From Fibrobacteraceae bacterium (lineage in GTDB: Bacteria > Fibrobacterota > Fibrobacteria > Fibrobacterales > Fibrobacteraceae), in contig JAGAKE010000002.1 of NCBI GenBank assembly GCA_017625775.1, positions 285,081 through 349,080 of the forward strand: a stretch of 64,000 bases of DNA, written 5' to 3'. The translations under genes were made by a program, and so were the position numbers. Numbering within the stretch: the stretch's first letter is position 1; every line of letters begins with the position of its first letter. The notes beneath the pieces are model-generated. The model ran no database searches. It saw nothing but the letters and a program-made list of their open reading frames with translations, and had not been told where the DNA came from. Of this stretch, positions 34,514 to 43,800 are shown piece by piece.

Positions 34514-35516
34514 TTTAAGTTCGTCTGCAAAGCAATCTTTTAAATCAGCTCTTGTTTCTGCAAAGCAAATTGTAACTTCGGAGTTAGAGCTTACTGAAAG
34601 CCTTATGATGCAAATGGCATCAGAGGCGCCTCCGGGCATAGCGGAGCGTTTGCAGCATATTATGCGAAGAAAAGGAAAACGTATTCGCTCTACACTCCTT
34701 AGTCTTGTGGCTTCTAGTGGAAAAAAAGATTTAGAAAGAACAGCTCATGCTTGCGCAGGCATAGAACTTTTACATTTAGCAAGTTTAGTTCATGATGATA
34801 TTATAGACAAAACAGATATTAGGCGTGGAGTAAAAACTGCTCACGAAGAATGGGGAAACCAAATCGCAGTTCTCATTGGTGATTACTTACTTTCACAAGC
34901 TATGCGTTGCGTTCTTAGTGATCCCGATAAAAGAACTCTTGAAATTCTTTCCCAAGCAGCGAATAATTTAATTGTTGGCGAAATTCAAGAACTAGACAAT
35001 TCTGGAAATTTGAATTTAACGCGTGAAAAATACTTGAATATTATTCATGGTAAAACGGCCGCTCTTTCTGCAGCTGCTGCAGAAATCGGAGCACTCATTG
35101 CTGGGTTTAATGAAGAACAAATGGCAAAGTGTGCAAAGATGGGGGCTGATTTTGGCATTGCATTCCAAATCATTGATGACTTGCTTGATTATGGCTACGG
35201 GGCTAAAGATTTAGACAAGGCAAAATTTACAGATATTGGAAATGGTTTAGTCACGTTACCACTTATATTCTTTTTAGAAAACGCTGAAGAGAATGAAAAA
35301 GAGGTTATGCAAAATTGGATAAAAAATATCCAGCAAGAAAATCATTCAGAAGATATTTTAAGAAAACTAGAAGAATCAAAAGCATTGGAACAAACAAAAA
35401 ACATGGCTCTTGAATTCTTGGATTCTGCGGCAAATATCGCAGAAGAATTACCAGATTCTACTATTTCAGAAAGATTAGCCGCCGTATTTTTGTCTATGGC
35501 AGAACGCGGAAACTAG
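34506..35516 (+). CDS. Polyprenyl diphosphate synthase
   Basis: Makes long-chain trans-prenyl diphosphate for quinone side chains or related lipids. 336 residues; first Asp-rich motif LVHDDIIDKTDIRRG and second QIIDDLLDYGYG, with GKRIRSTLLSL and GDYLLSQAM also in place. Chain length cannot be read with confidence from sequence; octaprenyl or heptaprenyl synthase (IspB/HepT) are likely. Starts inside the end of gyrB and converges on corA with a 4-bp overlap. Confidence 0.9.
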   Translation: MSDLSSSAKQSFKSALVSAKQIVTSELELTESLMMQMASEAPPGIAERLQHIMRRKGKRIRSTLLSLVASSGKKDLERTAHACAGIELLHLASLVHDDIIDKTDIRRGVKTAHEEWGNQIAVLIGDYLLSQAMRCVLSDPDKRTLEILSQAANNLIVGEIQELDNSGNLNLTREKYLNIIHGKTAALSAAAAEIGALIAGFNEEQMAKCAKMGADFGIAFQIIDDLLDYGYGAKDLDKAKFTDIGNGLVTLPLIFFLENAEENEKEVMQNWIKNIQQENHSEDILRKLEESKALEQTKNMALEFLDSAANIAEELPDSTISERLAAVFLSMAERGN

Positions 35517-36439
35517 TTTTTATTAATATGCTTCCAAAGCACGAAAAATCCGAACACAGACAAAATCGAAATTAAAATTACAACCCAAAATGCAAGGCTG
35601 TTTCCGTTACCCATTCCAAATGGCAACAAAACATTCATTCCAAACAAACTAGCAAAGAATGTCGGAAGCATCATTGCAATAGTTGTCACATTCAAGTTTT
35701 TCATTAATGTGTTCAAGTTATTGCTAATAACGCTTGCTCGTGCATCCATCATGCTAGCAAGAATGTTTGCATAGATTTCAGCCTGTTGGCGGCTCTGGCG
35801 ATTTTCGATTAAAATATCATCAAGCAATTCTCGTTCGCTTTCTGTAAAATTAAAAGAACGACCAAGTTGTAATTTTTGAAGTAATGTTTCGTTAGAATTT
35901 AATGCACTCGCATAATAAATCAAGCCCTTATTTAAGCTAAACATAGAAAGCAAGTATTTGTTTTCCATTGCTGTACGGAGCTTGTGTTCTAGTTCATCGT
36001 TAATGCGATTGATGATTTTTAAGTGTTCATTAAAATGATAAACAGAATAGTTTAATAAGCGAAGCAAAAATGTGTTTAGGGAATCTATTTTCCCAAAACG
36101 GCGTTCATCATTTAAAGGGATTTCTGTTTCGGTGAGTAAAAGAATCCAATCTTTGAACAAAAAGATTCCAAAAGATTCTACTCGAAATTGAAAGTTATCA
36201 GTTGCTGAATAATTCTTGGGCTTTTTAAAAACAATTGTTGTAAAATCGTCGTCATATTCTACACGAGAAAGTTCGTCGTTATCGAATGCAGAAGCAATGG
36301 TATGCTCCGTGATTTCGTATTCTTTAACAAGCTGACTACGCTGTTCCTGACTCAATGCTCCCATAATTACAATGTCTGCGGCATCTTCATTTGGAGCCGT
36401 TACAATTCGCCCAGACTCGATTTTGTAATATTTGAGCAT
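35513..36439 (-). CDS. corA: CorA-family magnesium transporter
   Basis: 308 residues. Long cytoplasmic N-terminal domain, a coiled stalk (NRINDELEHKLRTAMENKYLL ... RQQAEIYANILASMMDARASV), then two C-terminal membrane helices with the family GMN signature at the first helix end (FGMNVLLPFGMGNGNSLAFWV). Ends in a basic tail KHINKN. GAGAGG stands before ATG 36439. Probably a single gene. Other divalent ions (Co, Ni) are possible substrates in the family. Confidence 0.92.
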   Translation of the reverse strand: MLKYYKIESGRIVTAPNEDAADIVIMGALSQEQRSQLVKEYEITEHTIASAFDNDELSRVEYDDDFTTIVFKKPKNYSATDNFQFRVESFGIFLFKDWILLLTETEIPLNDERRFGKIDSLNTFLLRLLNYSVYHFNEHLKIINRINDELEHKLRTAMENKYLLSMFSLNKGLIYYASALNSNETLLQKLQLGRSFNFTESERELLDDILIENRQSRQQAEIYANILASMMDARASVISNNLNTLMKNLNVTTIAMMLPTFFASLFGMNVLLPFGMGNGNSLAFWVVILISILSVFGFFVLWKHINKN

Positions 36440-36523
36440 AAGTCACCTCTCATATACAATGACACCCCAAATTTAGAAAAAAACTCACTTTTCGCTCTAT
36501 TTTTTTTAGAAATTAGGAGATTT

Positions 36524-37258
36524 TTATTGCAACAAAAATGTCTTTTTATGAATTTTTAAAACAACTGGTAATGTTGGCGTTTCAAAAGAACCATTTTTTA
36601 GAATGCTTTGCTTTAATATTTTACCATTTAAATCAAACAAATAAAATGTTGCATCAGAAGAAACCCCTTTAACTACAAAATGATTTAAGAAATCCTTTTC
36701 AACATGTAGAGTGAATGATTTTTGCTTAAAATTCAAAAAAGAATTCGTCTCTTTAGAGCAACTATTTAGGGAACCTATTTTTAATAATTCTAATGATGTT
36801 TCTTCGTTAAAAATAAAATGTATCGCACTCGCTTTTTTTATGTAATCTTCTATTTTTACGCCATCAAAACAACATTTTAATTGTTCCATATTTTTCCATG
36901 AAATATTTACAGTTAAGACAGAATCACTTGCTTTTAAAAGCTTTCCAAATTTTAAATTAGAACTTAGAGCTTGTTGTTCTTCATTGATTAAAAGCAATTC
37001 CATATCGCTTGAAGATTTGTATTCTACGCAAAGCCCTTGCCATTTTGTAATATCTACCCCTGTTTGGTCCATATCCCAAATGTTAAAACCTCGACCATTT
37101 TCAAACGAATACCAATAACCCGATGTTTCATCTGAAGAACCTGTAATAACACGCTCAGTGCTATCTTCACTTGCGCTCCACAAAAATTCTGAATTTACTT
37201 CTTGTGCAAATACCTCAGAAGCAAGTAACAAGCACAAAACTTTTATCACATTCTTCAT
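36524..37258 (-). CDS. Secreted beta-sandwich protein with a C-terminal sorting-like tail, 244 aa
   Basis: ATG 37258 (after AAAGG) gives a signal peptide MKNVIKVLCLLLASEVFAQ. Residues 20-170 form a galactose-binding-like domain (YWYSFENGRGFNIWDMDQTG, WQGLCVEYKSSSDMELLL). The C-terminal 65 residues (FVVKGVSSDATFYLFDLNGKILKQS ... LKIHKKTFLLQ, quoted in parts) resemble the type A sorting domain of secreted proteins in Bacteroidota and relatives. A GTG 24 bp upstream overlaps the ribosome site and is not preferred. Unknown function; small carbohydrate-binding secreted protein is inferred. Confidence 0.7.
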   Translation of the reverse strand: MKNVIKVLCLLLASEVFAQEVNSEFLWSASEDSTERVITGSSDETSGYWYSFENGRGFNIWDMDQTGVDITKWQGLCVEYKSSSDMELLLINEEQQALSSNLKFGKLLKASDSVLTVNISWKNMEQLKCCFDGVKIEDYIKKASAIHFIFNEETSLELLKIGSLNSCSKETNSFLNFKQKSFTLHVEKDFLNHFVVKGVSSDATFYLFDLNGKILKQSILKNGSFETPTLPVVLKIHKKTFLLQ

Positions 37259-37364
37259 TTTATTGCCTTTTAAACTTTTCACAAACTTTTTTCCTTAAAA
37301 CTTTTTCTGCGTATCTTACTACAAAATAATAAAAATAATAATTATCTAAACATACATAAATCCT

Positions 37365-37550
37365 TCATTTCGAGAAGGTCTTTTTAAAGCTCGCATATTT
37401 TTCACTCGAAAAGGAATCTAATGCAAGCCCTACAACATTTTCAAATGAAAATTCTGGGGCAGTTCTATCTACACGAAATTCTGTTGTCTTTTCTGTTTTA
37501 TTGAATTTATATGTATTTAATTTTTCCCAATCTGATTCACTGTCATTACA
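37365..37550 (-). pseudogene. C-terminal fragment of a large Ig-like surface protein
   Basis: A minus-strand frame stays open for about 62 codons up to a TGA at 37367 but has no start codon. It reads CNDSESDWEKLNTYKF, then TTEFRVDRTAPEFSFENVV, then SSEKYASFKKTFSK. VDRTAP is the start of a bacterial Ig-like repeat; the giant protein at 45506-57082 has VDRVAP and IDRDAP at equivalent spots. It abuts the secDF terminator, so this looks like a remnant. The remaining part of 37259-37601 is AT-rich with no other recognisable element. Confidence 0.5.
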
Positions 37551-37554
37551 AAAA

Positions 37555-37578
37555 AATCCTCCGATTGCTCGGAGGATT
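37555..37578 (-). terminator. Terminator of secDF
   Basis: Stem AATCCTCCGA / TCGGAGGATT with loop TTGC (plus-strand reading), followed on the minus strand by seven T. It lies 23 bp past the secDF stop. Confidence 0.9.
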
Positions 37579-37601
37579 TAAACTTTTAAAATTTGTTTTA
37601 A

Positions 37602-40232
37602 TTATACGCCACTGCGGAAACGCTTTGACCACCAAACCACGAATGGTGAAGAAATTGTAATGGAAGAATATGTACCAATAATGATACCAAAGACCATTAC
37701 AAGACCAAAGTCACGAATAGAAGAACCGCCCATTACAGCCAAAATCAAGCAAACAAACAATGTTGTCAAAGATGTAATGATTGTTCTGCTAAAGCACTGG
37801 TTAATAGAACTATTTACAAGTTTTGGGAAGTTTGAACGACCGTAAATTTGAGAATTTTCACGAATACGGTCAAACACCACAATCTTATCGTTAATGGTGT
37901 AACCAATAAGAGTGAGAACAGAGGCAATCAAAGCACCATCAACAGAGAGACCCATTAAAGAAATGAATCCGATTGATATGATGGTATCGTGCACAAGACC
38001 AACTAAAGCACCTACACCAAAACCAAGACCAAGTTTACCGAATCTAAACCAGATGTACAAGCAAATTGCAATCCAAGAAAGGATAATGGAAAGAATTGCA
38101 TTAAAGCGAAGTTCTTTACCAATTGTCGGCCCAACTTCGTCACTTGCAATGATTTGAGCTTTTTGACCTGCGTCATCTAAAGCCTTTTGCAGGCGGTCTT
38201 TAACGGTTGCGTCGTCTGTTTTCTTTAGGCTAATTTGATACATGTTCTTAGCTTGATTACCATAAGAACGAACCTTTGCATTTGTAAGCCCAGCAGAAGC
38301 AGCCACTTTAGAAAGGTCTTCTTCATGAGCGCCGGCTTCTGAATACTGAACAGTATAAACCTGACCACCCAAGAAGTCAATGCTGAAATCAAAACCACGA
38401 ACAACTACAGTAGCAAGGCTTGCAACCAGAAGAATTGCAGAGAAAATCGCAAAAGTTTTGGAACACGGAATAATTGAGAGGTTTGCTTCATCAATAGCAC
38501 GGAAACCCTTACCAATGCTTAATTTGTTCGCATCGTTCTTTGCCAAGCGCCAATCGAAAATAGCTCTTGTTACGGTCAAAGAACAAAAGAGAGAGGTTGC
38601 GATACCAATCATCAAAGTGAGACCGAACCCCTTCACAGAGCCAGTACCAATCTTATAAAGAATAAGTGCTGTCAAGAATGTTGTTAAGTTCGAGTCAAAG
38701 ATTGCACTGAATGCACGTTCATAACCTTTAGCAACCGCTGCACGAGCAAGAGAGCCTGCTTTCATTTCTTCACGGATGCGTTCGTAGATAATAACGTTTG
38801 CGTCAAGCGCCATACCAAGCACAAGGATAAAACCAACAATACCTGGGAGCGTAAGTGTTGCATTGAATACAGAAAGAACTGCAGCTGTTACAATAGCATT
38901 CAAAACAATTGCAAAGCAAGCAATTAAACCACCAATGCGATAGTAAGCCACCATGAATACAATACAAGCAATTAAACCCCAGAATGCGGCACCAAAACCT
39001 GACTTGATGTTGTCTTCACCAAGTGTAGCACCGATGTTTCTGGATTCAATAATATTCATTGGTGCTTTCAAAGCACCAGCGCGCAAAACAACAGACAAAC
39101 GATTTGCTTCTGCCATATCATCAAGGCCTGTGATTTGAGCTTCACCATTTGGAATACGATCGCGAATAACCGGAGCACTTATAACCTGGTTATCCAAAAC
39201 AATAGCCATTTGCTTTCCAACGTTTGCAGCTGTTACAGCAGAGAATTGCTTTGGCCCAACGCCACTAAATTTCAAACTTACAGCTACTTCACCCACATTC
39301 ACGCCATCACCTACACGGTAAGGTCTAGCATCAGCAATGTCTTCACCATCCATTTCAGCACGGCGCTTCAAGAGATACAAGCGTTTTGCTTTTACGGAAG
39401 ATTCAGGACTTACTTTTTCAAGACCACTTCCAAACGCAAATTCTACATCTCTTGGGATTAACTTTTGAACTGCTTCTAAAGCAAGAAGGCGTTTGAGTTT
39501 TTCTACAGATTCTTCTGCAACAAAGCCACCATTTCCAAAACTTAGGAAGAACGCCGATAAAGAAGTTGGCAAAGCAGTATCAACGGCAACCGCCACTGCT
39601 TGTTCTTGCGCTACTGCTTCAGCAACGTTTGAATCTACTTTAAGAGAATCGGTTGTTGAAGCAACAACAGCAGCACTTGTGTCTTTTAAAGAATCAGTAG
39701 GAACTTTTGCTGAAGAATCAGCAGAAGCTACGGTATCGGCTGCGGCTGGGTTAGCTTGACGACCAAGATAAGAATCAATTAAAGAAACAACCTGCGTAAA
39801 CTTTTCGCTTTCTGATACGATTTTGAATTCAAGTTTTGCAGTGCTACCCACCAATTCTTTTGCTGTAGAATCATCCACACCAGCTAGTTCAACCACAATA
39901 CGATCGTCGCCCTGTGGGGAAATTTGCGGTTCAGAAAGACCATACTGGTCCACGCGGTTACGCACAATTTCCAAAGACTGTTCCTGAAGTTCTTTAATAT
40001 TTTCTCCAGGGAGTTCAGAGGCATCGATTTCTAGCGTAATGCTTGTACCGCCAGCGAGATCCAAACCAAAATTCACTGATTTTTCAGCAAGCTTTGGATT
40101 TTCCTTTACAAAGGTTTTCTTTTCTTCGCCAGACTTTGTATGAACCTGAATAGACGGCCATACAGAATAGCAAGCAATAACGATAACAGCAAGAATTACA
40201 AATTCCCGCAAACCAAAGATTTTTTTCTTCAT
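37602..40232 (-). CDS. secDF: SecD-SecF fusion protein translocase subunit
   Basis: Uses the proton gradient to help SecYEG release proteins into the periplasm. 876 residues, a natural fusion. SecD half (1-575): first membrane helix, VNFGLDLAGGTSITLEI, RVDQYGLSEPQISPQGDDRIVVEL, and a membrane block with GFILVLGMALDANVIIYERIREE. SecF half (about 590-876): DFSIDFLGGQVYTVQYSE, GALVGLVHDTIISIG and GYTINDKIVVFDRIREN. An Ala/Val/Ser-rich low-complexity insertion of about 50 residues sits near residues 165-215. AAAGGA precedes ATG 40232. 44 bp downstream of the GH13 gene. Confidence 0.96.
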   Translation of the reverse strand: MKKKIFGLREFVILAVIVIACYSVWPSIQVHTKSGEEKKTFVKENPKLAEKSVNFGLDLAGGTSITLEIDASELPGENIKELQEQSLEIVRNRVDQYGLSEPQISPQGDDRIVVELAGVDDSTAKELVGSTAKLEFKIVSESEKFTQVVSLIDSYLGRQANPAAADTVASADSSAKVPTDSLKDTSAAVVASTTDSLKVDSNVAEAVAQEQAVAVAVDTALPTSLSAFFLSFGNGGFVAEESVEKLKRLLALEAVQKLIPRDVEFAFGSGLEKVSPESSVKAKRLYLLKRRAEMDGEDIADARPYRVGDGVNVGEVAVSLKFSGVGPKQFSAVTAANVGKQMAIVLDNQVISAPVIRDRIPNGEAQITGLDDMAEANRLSVVLRAGALKAPMNIIESRNIGATLGEDNIKSGFGAAFWGLIACIVFMVAYYRIGGLIACFAIVLNAIVTAAVLSVFNATLTLPGIVGFILVLGMALDANVIIYERIREEMKAGSLARAAVAKGYERAFSAIFDSNLTTFLTALILYKIGTGSVKGFGLTLMIGIATSLFCSLTVTRAIFDWRLAKNDANKLSIGKGFRAIDEANLSIIPCSKTFAIFSAILLVASLATVVVRGFDFSIDFLGGQVYTVQYSEAGAHEEDLSKVAASAGLTNAKVRSYGNQAKNMYQISLKKTDDATVKDRLQKALDDAGQKAQIIASDEVGPTIGKELRFNAILSIILSWIAICLYIWFRFGKLGLGFGVGALVGLVHDTIISIGFISLMGLSVDGALIASVLTLIGYTINDKIVVFDRIRENSQIYGRSNFPKLVNSSINQCFSRTIITSLTTLFVCLILAVMGGSSIRDFGLVMVFGIIIGTYSSITISSPFVVWWSKRFRSGV

Positions 40233-40276
40233 TTTTCAATCCTTTAAAAAAGGCACAAATGTAGGTAGGCCCAAAT

Positions 40277-41590
40277 TTAGCAAGTCTTCGCCGTTTTGGT
40301 ATATGAGTAAGTGAAATCGGAGCCAATTTTGGAGAGTTGAATAGTCATTTCAATGTATTTACCAGCATAAATGCGGCGTAAACGTAAATTATCTGCTTCA
40401 GAAACCACTTCTAAGCGCCCATATTGCAAAGTTTTTTCATTTTTGCGCCAAGCAATTAACTCTTTCATATACCGGAAAAATTCATTCCGTTCTTCAGAAA
40501 GGAATGTTCCCCAAGGAAAACAACGCCTATTATCAGGGTCTTTTCCGCCTTCCATAGCAATTTCTTCACCATAATAAATACAAGGAACGCCTGGTAAGAA
40601 AAATAATAACGTCCAAAGCATTTTCATTTTTTTTATTGATGAATTCGGCTGCGACATTAAACGTCTAGTATCATGACTAGAAAGTAAATTTAATGAAATA
40701 CCAAAATTGTCTGCACATATGTTCACCAATTCTTTTGAGAATGCTGAAAATTTTTCTTGGAATTCATTAGTTTGAGAAAGAAATGTTTCCAAAAGTAATT
40801 TACGTAACCGATAATTCATCACGCCGTCAAATTGATCTCCCTGAAGCCACCGCGAAGGATTATCCCAAATTTCTCCGACAATATAAGCGTCTTTGTTAAT
40901 ATTTTTTACGCGAAGGCGAAATTCCTGCCAAAAAGAATCATCGTTTATTTCATTTGGAACATCTAGCCGCCAGCCATCAATACCTCGAGATAGCCAATAT
41001 TCCGCAACCGAAAAAAGAAATTCCCTGACTTCTGGGTTTTCTGTGTTGAATTTCGGAAGAGCCGGCATATTCCACCAACATTCATAATTGGGTTCTCCAC
41101 CATAAGCTTTGAGCGGGAAGTTTTTTATATGAAACCAATTTATGTAAGGCGATTCTTTTCCTAACTCAAGAACACTGTCAAACTGAAAAAAACCTCTGGA
41201 GCAATGGTTAAAAACACCATCTAAAATAATGCGTATTCCGCGATCGTGCGCTTTCTGCAATAATTCTTCAAAATCTTTATCGGTTCCAAGAACAGGGTCA
41301 ATAGAAAAATAATCGTAGGTGTGATAACGATGGTTAGAATTACTTTTAAAAATCGGGCAAAGGTACAAAGCGCCTATGCCTAAATCTTCCAAATAATCCA
41401 GATGTTCTATGATTCCACGAAGATTTCCACCACACAAATTATTTCTGGTTGGCTTTTCACCCCAAGGAGCGAAAACGCCTGGCACTTTATAATTTTCTGA
41501 TTTAGCAAATCTGTCTGGAAAAATTTGGTAAAACACCACCTCTTCCACCCAATGAGGAAAAGATGGCGAATTACTTGTTTTAGTTTGCAT
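40277..41590 (-). CDS. GH13 alpha-amylase family enzyme (maltogenic/neopullulanase-like)
   Basis: 437 residues, no signal peptide, so it acts on alpha-glucan in the cytoplasm. GH13 motifs: FYQIFPDRF, GALYLCPIF, ILDGVFNHCSRGF, GWRLDVPNEI with nucleophile Asp, VGEIWDN with acid/base Glu, and LLSSHDTRRL. The motif set is that of cyclomaltodextrinase/neopullulanase (GH13 subfamily 20-like) without the N-terminal dimerisation domain. Its ATG shares one base with the malQ stop (TAATG), so the two are translationally coupled. Confidence 0.9.
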   Translation of the reverse strand: MQTKTSNSPSFPHWVEEVVFYQIFPDRFAKSENYKVPGVFAPWGEKPTRNNLCGGNLRGIIEHLDYLEDLGIGALYLCPIFKSNSNHRYHTYDYFSIDPVLGTDKDFEELLQKAHDRGIRIILDGVFNHCSRGFFQFDSVLELGKESPYINWFHIKNFPLKAYGGEPNYECWWNMPALPKFNTENPEVREFLFSVAEYWLSRGIDGWRLDVPNEINDDSFWQEFRLRVKNINKDAYIVGEIWDNPSRWLQGDQFDGVMNYRLRKLLLETFLSQTNEFQEKFSAFSKELVNICADNFGISLNLLSSHDTRRLMSQPNSSIKKMKMLWTLLFFLPGVPCIYYGEEIAMEGGKDPDNRRCFPWGTFLSEERNEFFRYMKELIAWRKNEKTLQYGRLEVVSEADNLRLRRIYAGKYIEMTIQLSKIGSDFTYSYTKTAKTC

Positions 41591-43563
41591 TAGAATTTCC
41601 AAATCAAACGATTTTTTCTTTCTGAAACAAGGTTGCGAATTTCAAAATTTAAAGTCCAAGAACTTTGAAGGTCTTCTACTTTTAATGGAATTCGATAAGA
41701 CCAGTTATGTGGCCCAACTGTTCCGGGAATATTTATGCGTTCTTCAGAAGCAGGGATAGAATAGAACTGATTTGAAAGAGCAAAGAAATCTTGAATTGGC
41801 AAAATGCAAAGCAAACTATTAGAAGAGAACAAGTTGGAAAGAATTCCACGAACGCTATCTGGAGAGAGATTTTCTGGAACCATTCCTGGCTGATGAACAT
41901 GCCCCCAGAATAAATTTTTATCGAAATCCGGTTCTTCCCAAAGGCCACGAAGCGTTGAAGTATCGTGACAACTTGTAGTGCATACAGAAAGCCTTGGATA
42001 ATCAGACATTTCATAGTACGGAGAATATGGAGAATCCCAATTTCTAGCCCAGCGTTCTACACGCAAACAGAGAATATCTAATTTATTCAAAACCTCCGGA
42101 ACACAACGCGGCACAGCGCCTAAATCTTCAGCGCAAACTAGCATATCTGTTTCTTTAGAAAGCACAGTCAATAATTTCAAAGCATTTTCTTTCCAAAGAA
42201 CTTCTTGAGAATTTTCATTTTCTGCAATTAGGCGACGAAGCGTTTCTTGTTCACCAGAAGGCAATGTAAAGAGAACTGGTTGTTCGTACCAATACCAATA
42301 TGGATAATAATCATCACCAGAAGAAGAAGGAACAAAAACGCGGTTCCAATATACTTTCAACAAGCGATCTTTAAATTCTTGTACTTCGTAAAGCGAGGTA
42401 ATTGCCTTTTCTGAAGAAAATTCTTCTTTGAAAATATAACGATCCGTTGTTCCTGGCAAATAACAGAAATATTTATCAATTGCTGTATCTGTAAATTCCC
42501 CAAGGAAATTCCACAATTGATCTTTTCCAAAATTTGGATTTTTCAAATATTCCAAACTTTCACGGCAAAAACCAGCAGCTTGCAAAGTGCTCCATTTTAA
42601 AGGCACAGAAGGCTCAAATCGACCAAGCATTCCTGTAACTTCTTTTTGTGGAACTTCCCAAATGCGGAAGAATCCTAACACATGATCAATTCGATAAGCG
42701 TGGTAAAATTTGGCTGCTTGCCTTAAGCGTTTTCTCCACCAAGAGAAATCATCTTGTTCAAGAACTTCCCAGCGATAAGTTGGGAATCCCCAATTTTGCC
42801 CACTATAACTATACATGTCAGGAGGAGCGCCGGCTCGATCAGCAAGAGAGAAATACCCGCGATGATACCAAACATCAGCGCTATCTTCATTGATTAAAAT
42901 TGGAATATCACCTTTCAAACGAACATTTATCTTTGAAAGTTCAGAAACTGCCATTGAAAACTGAGCTTCCGCTTCCCATTGCATCCAAGCTTGGAAGAGT
43001 GTTTCTTTCTTGTATTTTTTCCAAATAACATCTATATCTTCCGCCTCAGGTTCTCTAAATTCTTCCCAGTCTTTCCAACTAGATTCATGATTTAAAGCTT
43101 TTAAGACAGCATAAGCTGCATAAGGGCGAACCCATTCATTCACAAGCATCCATTGAGCTAATGGTTTAGAAGAGGAAATCATAGAGTAGCGAATGTCAAA
43201 AATTTTTCGCAACATTTCTCGTTTCCAAGAAGCCACTTTATAATAATCCATGCGAGCTTCTTTTTCAAAAGATTCCTGCGCTTTTAATATTTCATCTTCA
43301 AAAGATTTTGAGCCATCAAGAGCCTGTAAATTGATAAACACTGGATTAAGTGCAAAAGCACTGCGAGCACTATAAGGGCTTGATTCAAAACCGGTATCGT
43401 TTACAGGAAGAATCTGAATAACATTCAAATCACAGTTACGAACCCATTGAGCGAAAGGAATTAAATCTAAAAAGTCACCCGTTCCAATGCTGTTTTTGCT
43501 ACGCAAACTAAACAAAGGAATAGCGACGCCAGTTTGAAAAAAAGAAAGATCTCCGTATTGCAT
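41590..43563 (-). CDS. malQ: 4-alpha-glucanotransferase (GH77)
   Basis: Disproportionates malto-oligosaccharides, feeding glycogen and maltodextrin turnover. 657 residues, larger than E. coli-like core because of long loops, no starch-binding domain seen. Motifs: SKNSIGTGDFLDL, IQILPVNDTGFESSPYSARS (in parts), GDIPILINEDSADVW, YRIDHVLGFFRIWEVP with the nucleophile Asp, VCAEDLGAVP with the acid/base Glu and CTTSCHDTSTLRG. TATAAT (43572-43577) ends 8 nt before ATG 43563 and there is no Shine-Dalgarno, so a leaderless transcript is likely. Divergent from the small Cys-rich ORF. Confidence 0.93.
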   Translation of the reverse strand: MQYGDLSFFQTGVAIPLFSLRSKNSIGTGDFLDLIPFAQWVRNCDLNVIQILPVNDTGFESSPYSARSAFALNPVFINLQALDGSKSFEDEILKAQESFEKEARMDYYKVASWKREMLRKIFDIRYSMISSSKPLAQWMLVNEWVRPYAAYAVLKALNHESSWKDWEEFREPEAEDIDVIWKKYKKETLFQAWMQWEAEAQFSMAVSELSKINVRLKGDIPILINEDSADVWYHRGYFSLADRAGAPPDMYSYSGQNWGFPTYRWEVLEQDDFSWWRKRLRQAAKFYHAYRIDHVLGFFRIWEVPQKEVTGMLGRFEPSVPLKWSTLQAAGFCRESLEYLKNPNFGKDQLWNFLGEFTDTAIDKYFCYLPGTTDRYIFKEEFSSEKAITSLYEVQEFKDRLLKVYWNRVFVPSSSGDDYYPYWYWYEQPVLFTLPSGEQETLRRLIAENENSQEVLWKENALKLLTVLSKETDMLVCAEDLGAVPRCVPEVLNKLDILCLRVERWARNWDSPYSPYYEMSDYPRLSVCTTSCHDTSTLRGLWEEPDFDKNLFWGHVHQPGMVPENLSPDSVRGILSNLFSSNSLLCILPIQDFFALSNQFYSIPASEERINIPGTVGPHNWSYRIPLKVEDLQSSWTLNFEIRNLVSERKNRLIWKF

Positions 43564-43657
43564 GCCCCAAAATTATATTCTATTTTGGAAGAAAATCTCT
43601 ACATTTTTCTGTTTTTCTTTTCTAAACAGCATTATTCACGAGAAAAAGGTGGTTTTT

Positions 43658-43795
43658 ATGAGTTATGAATGCAAAAATCTATCTGGAACCTTTTGCGAAA
43701 AAAGAAAACAAGAGTGCGACCCAGGCGCTAAAGGGTGCGTTCTTGAAGGCAAATTTTCTTTTCCGTTAAAAGAAAATGGGAAAAAGAAAAAATAA
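43658..43795 (+). CDS. Small Cys-rich protein, 45 aa
   Basis: ATG 43658 preceded by AAAAAGGTGG. Reads MSYECKNLSGTFCEKRKQEC and continues DPGAKGCVLEGKF to a basic end (GKKKK). Four Cys at residues 5, 13, 20 and 27, evenly spaced, suggest a metal-binding knuckle. No signal peptide. Family not recognised; the good ribosome site is the main support for it being real. Confidence 0.6.
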   Translation: MSYECKNLSGTFCEKRKQECDPGAKGCVLEGKFSFPLKENGKKKK

Positions 43796-43800
43796 GTTTA

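Noticed and set aside
43562..43657. Longer start for the Cys-rich small protein
   Set aside because: Overlaps the malQ start and promoter, and only the ATG at 43658 has a ribosome site.
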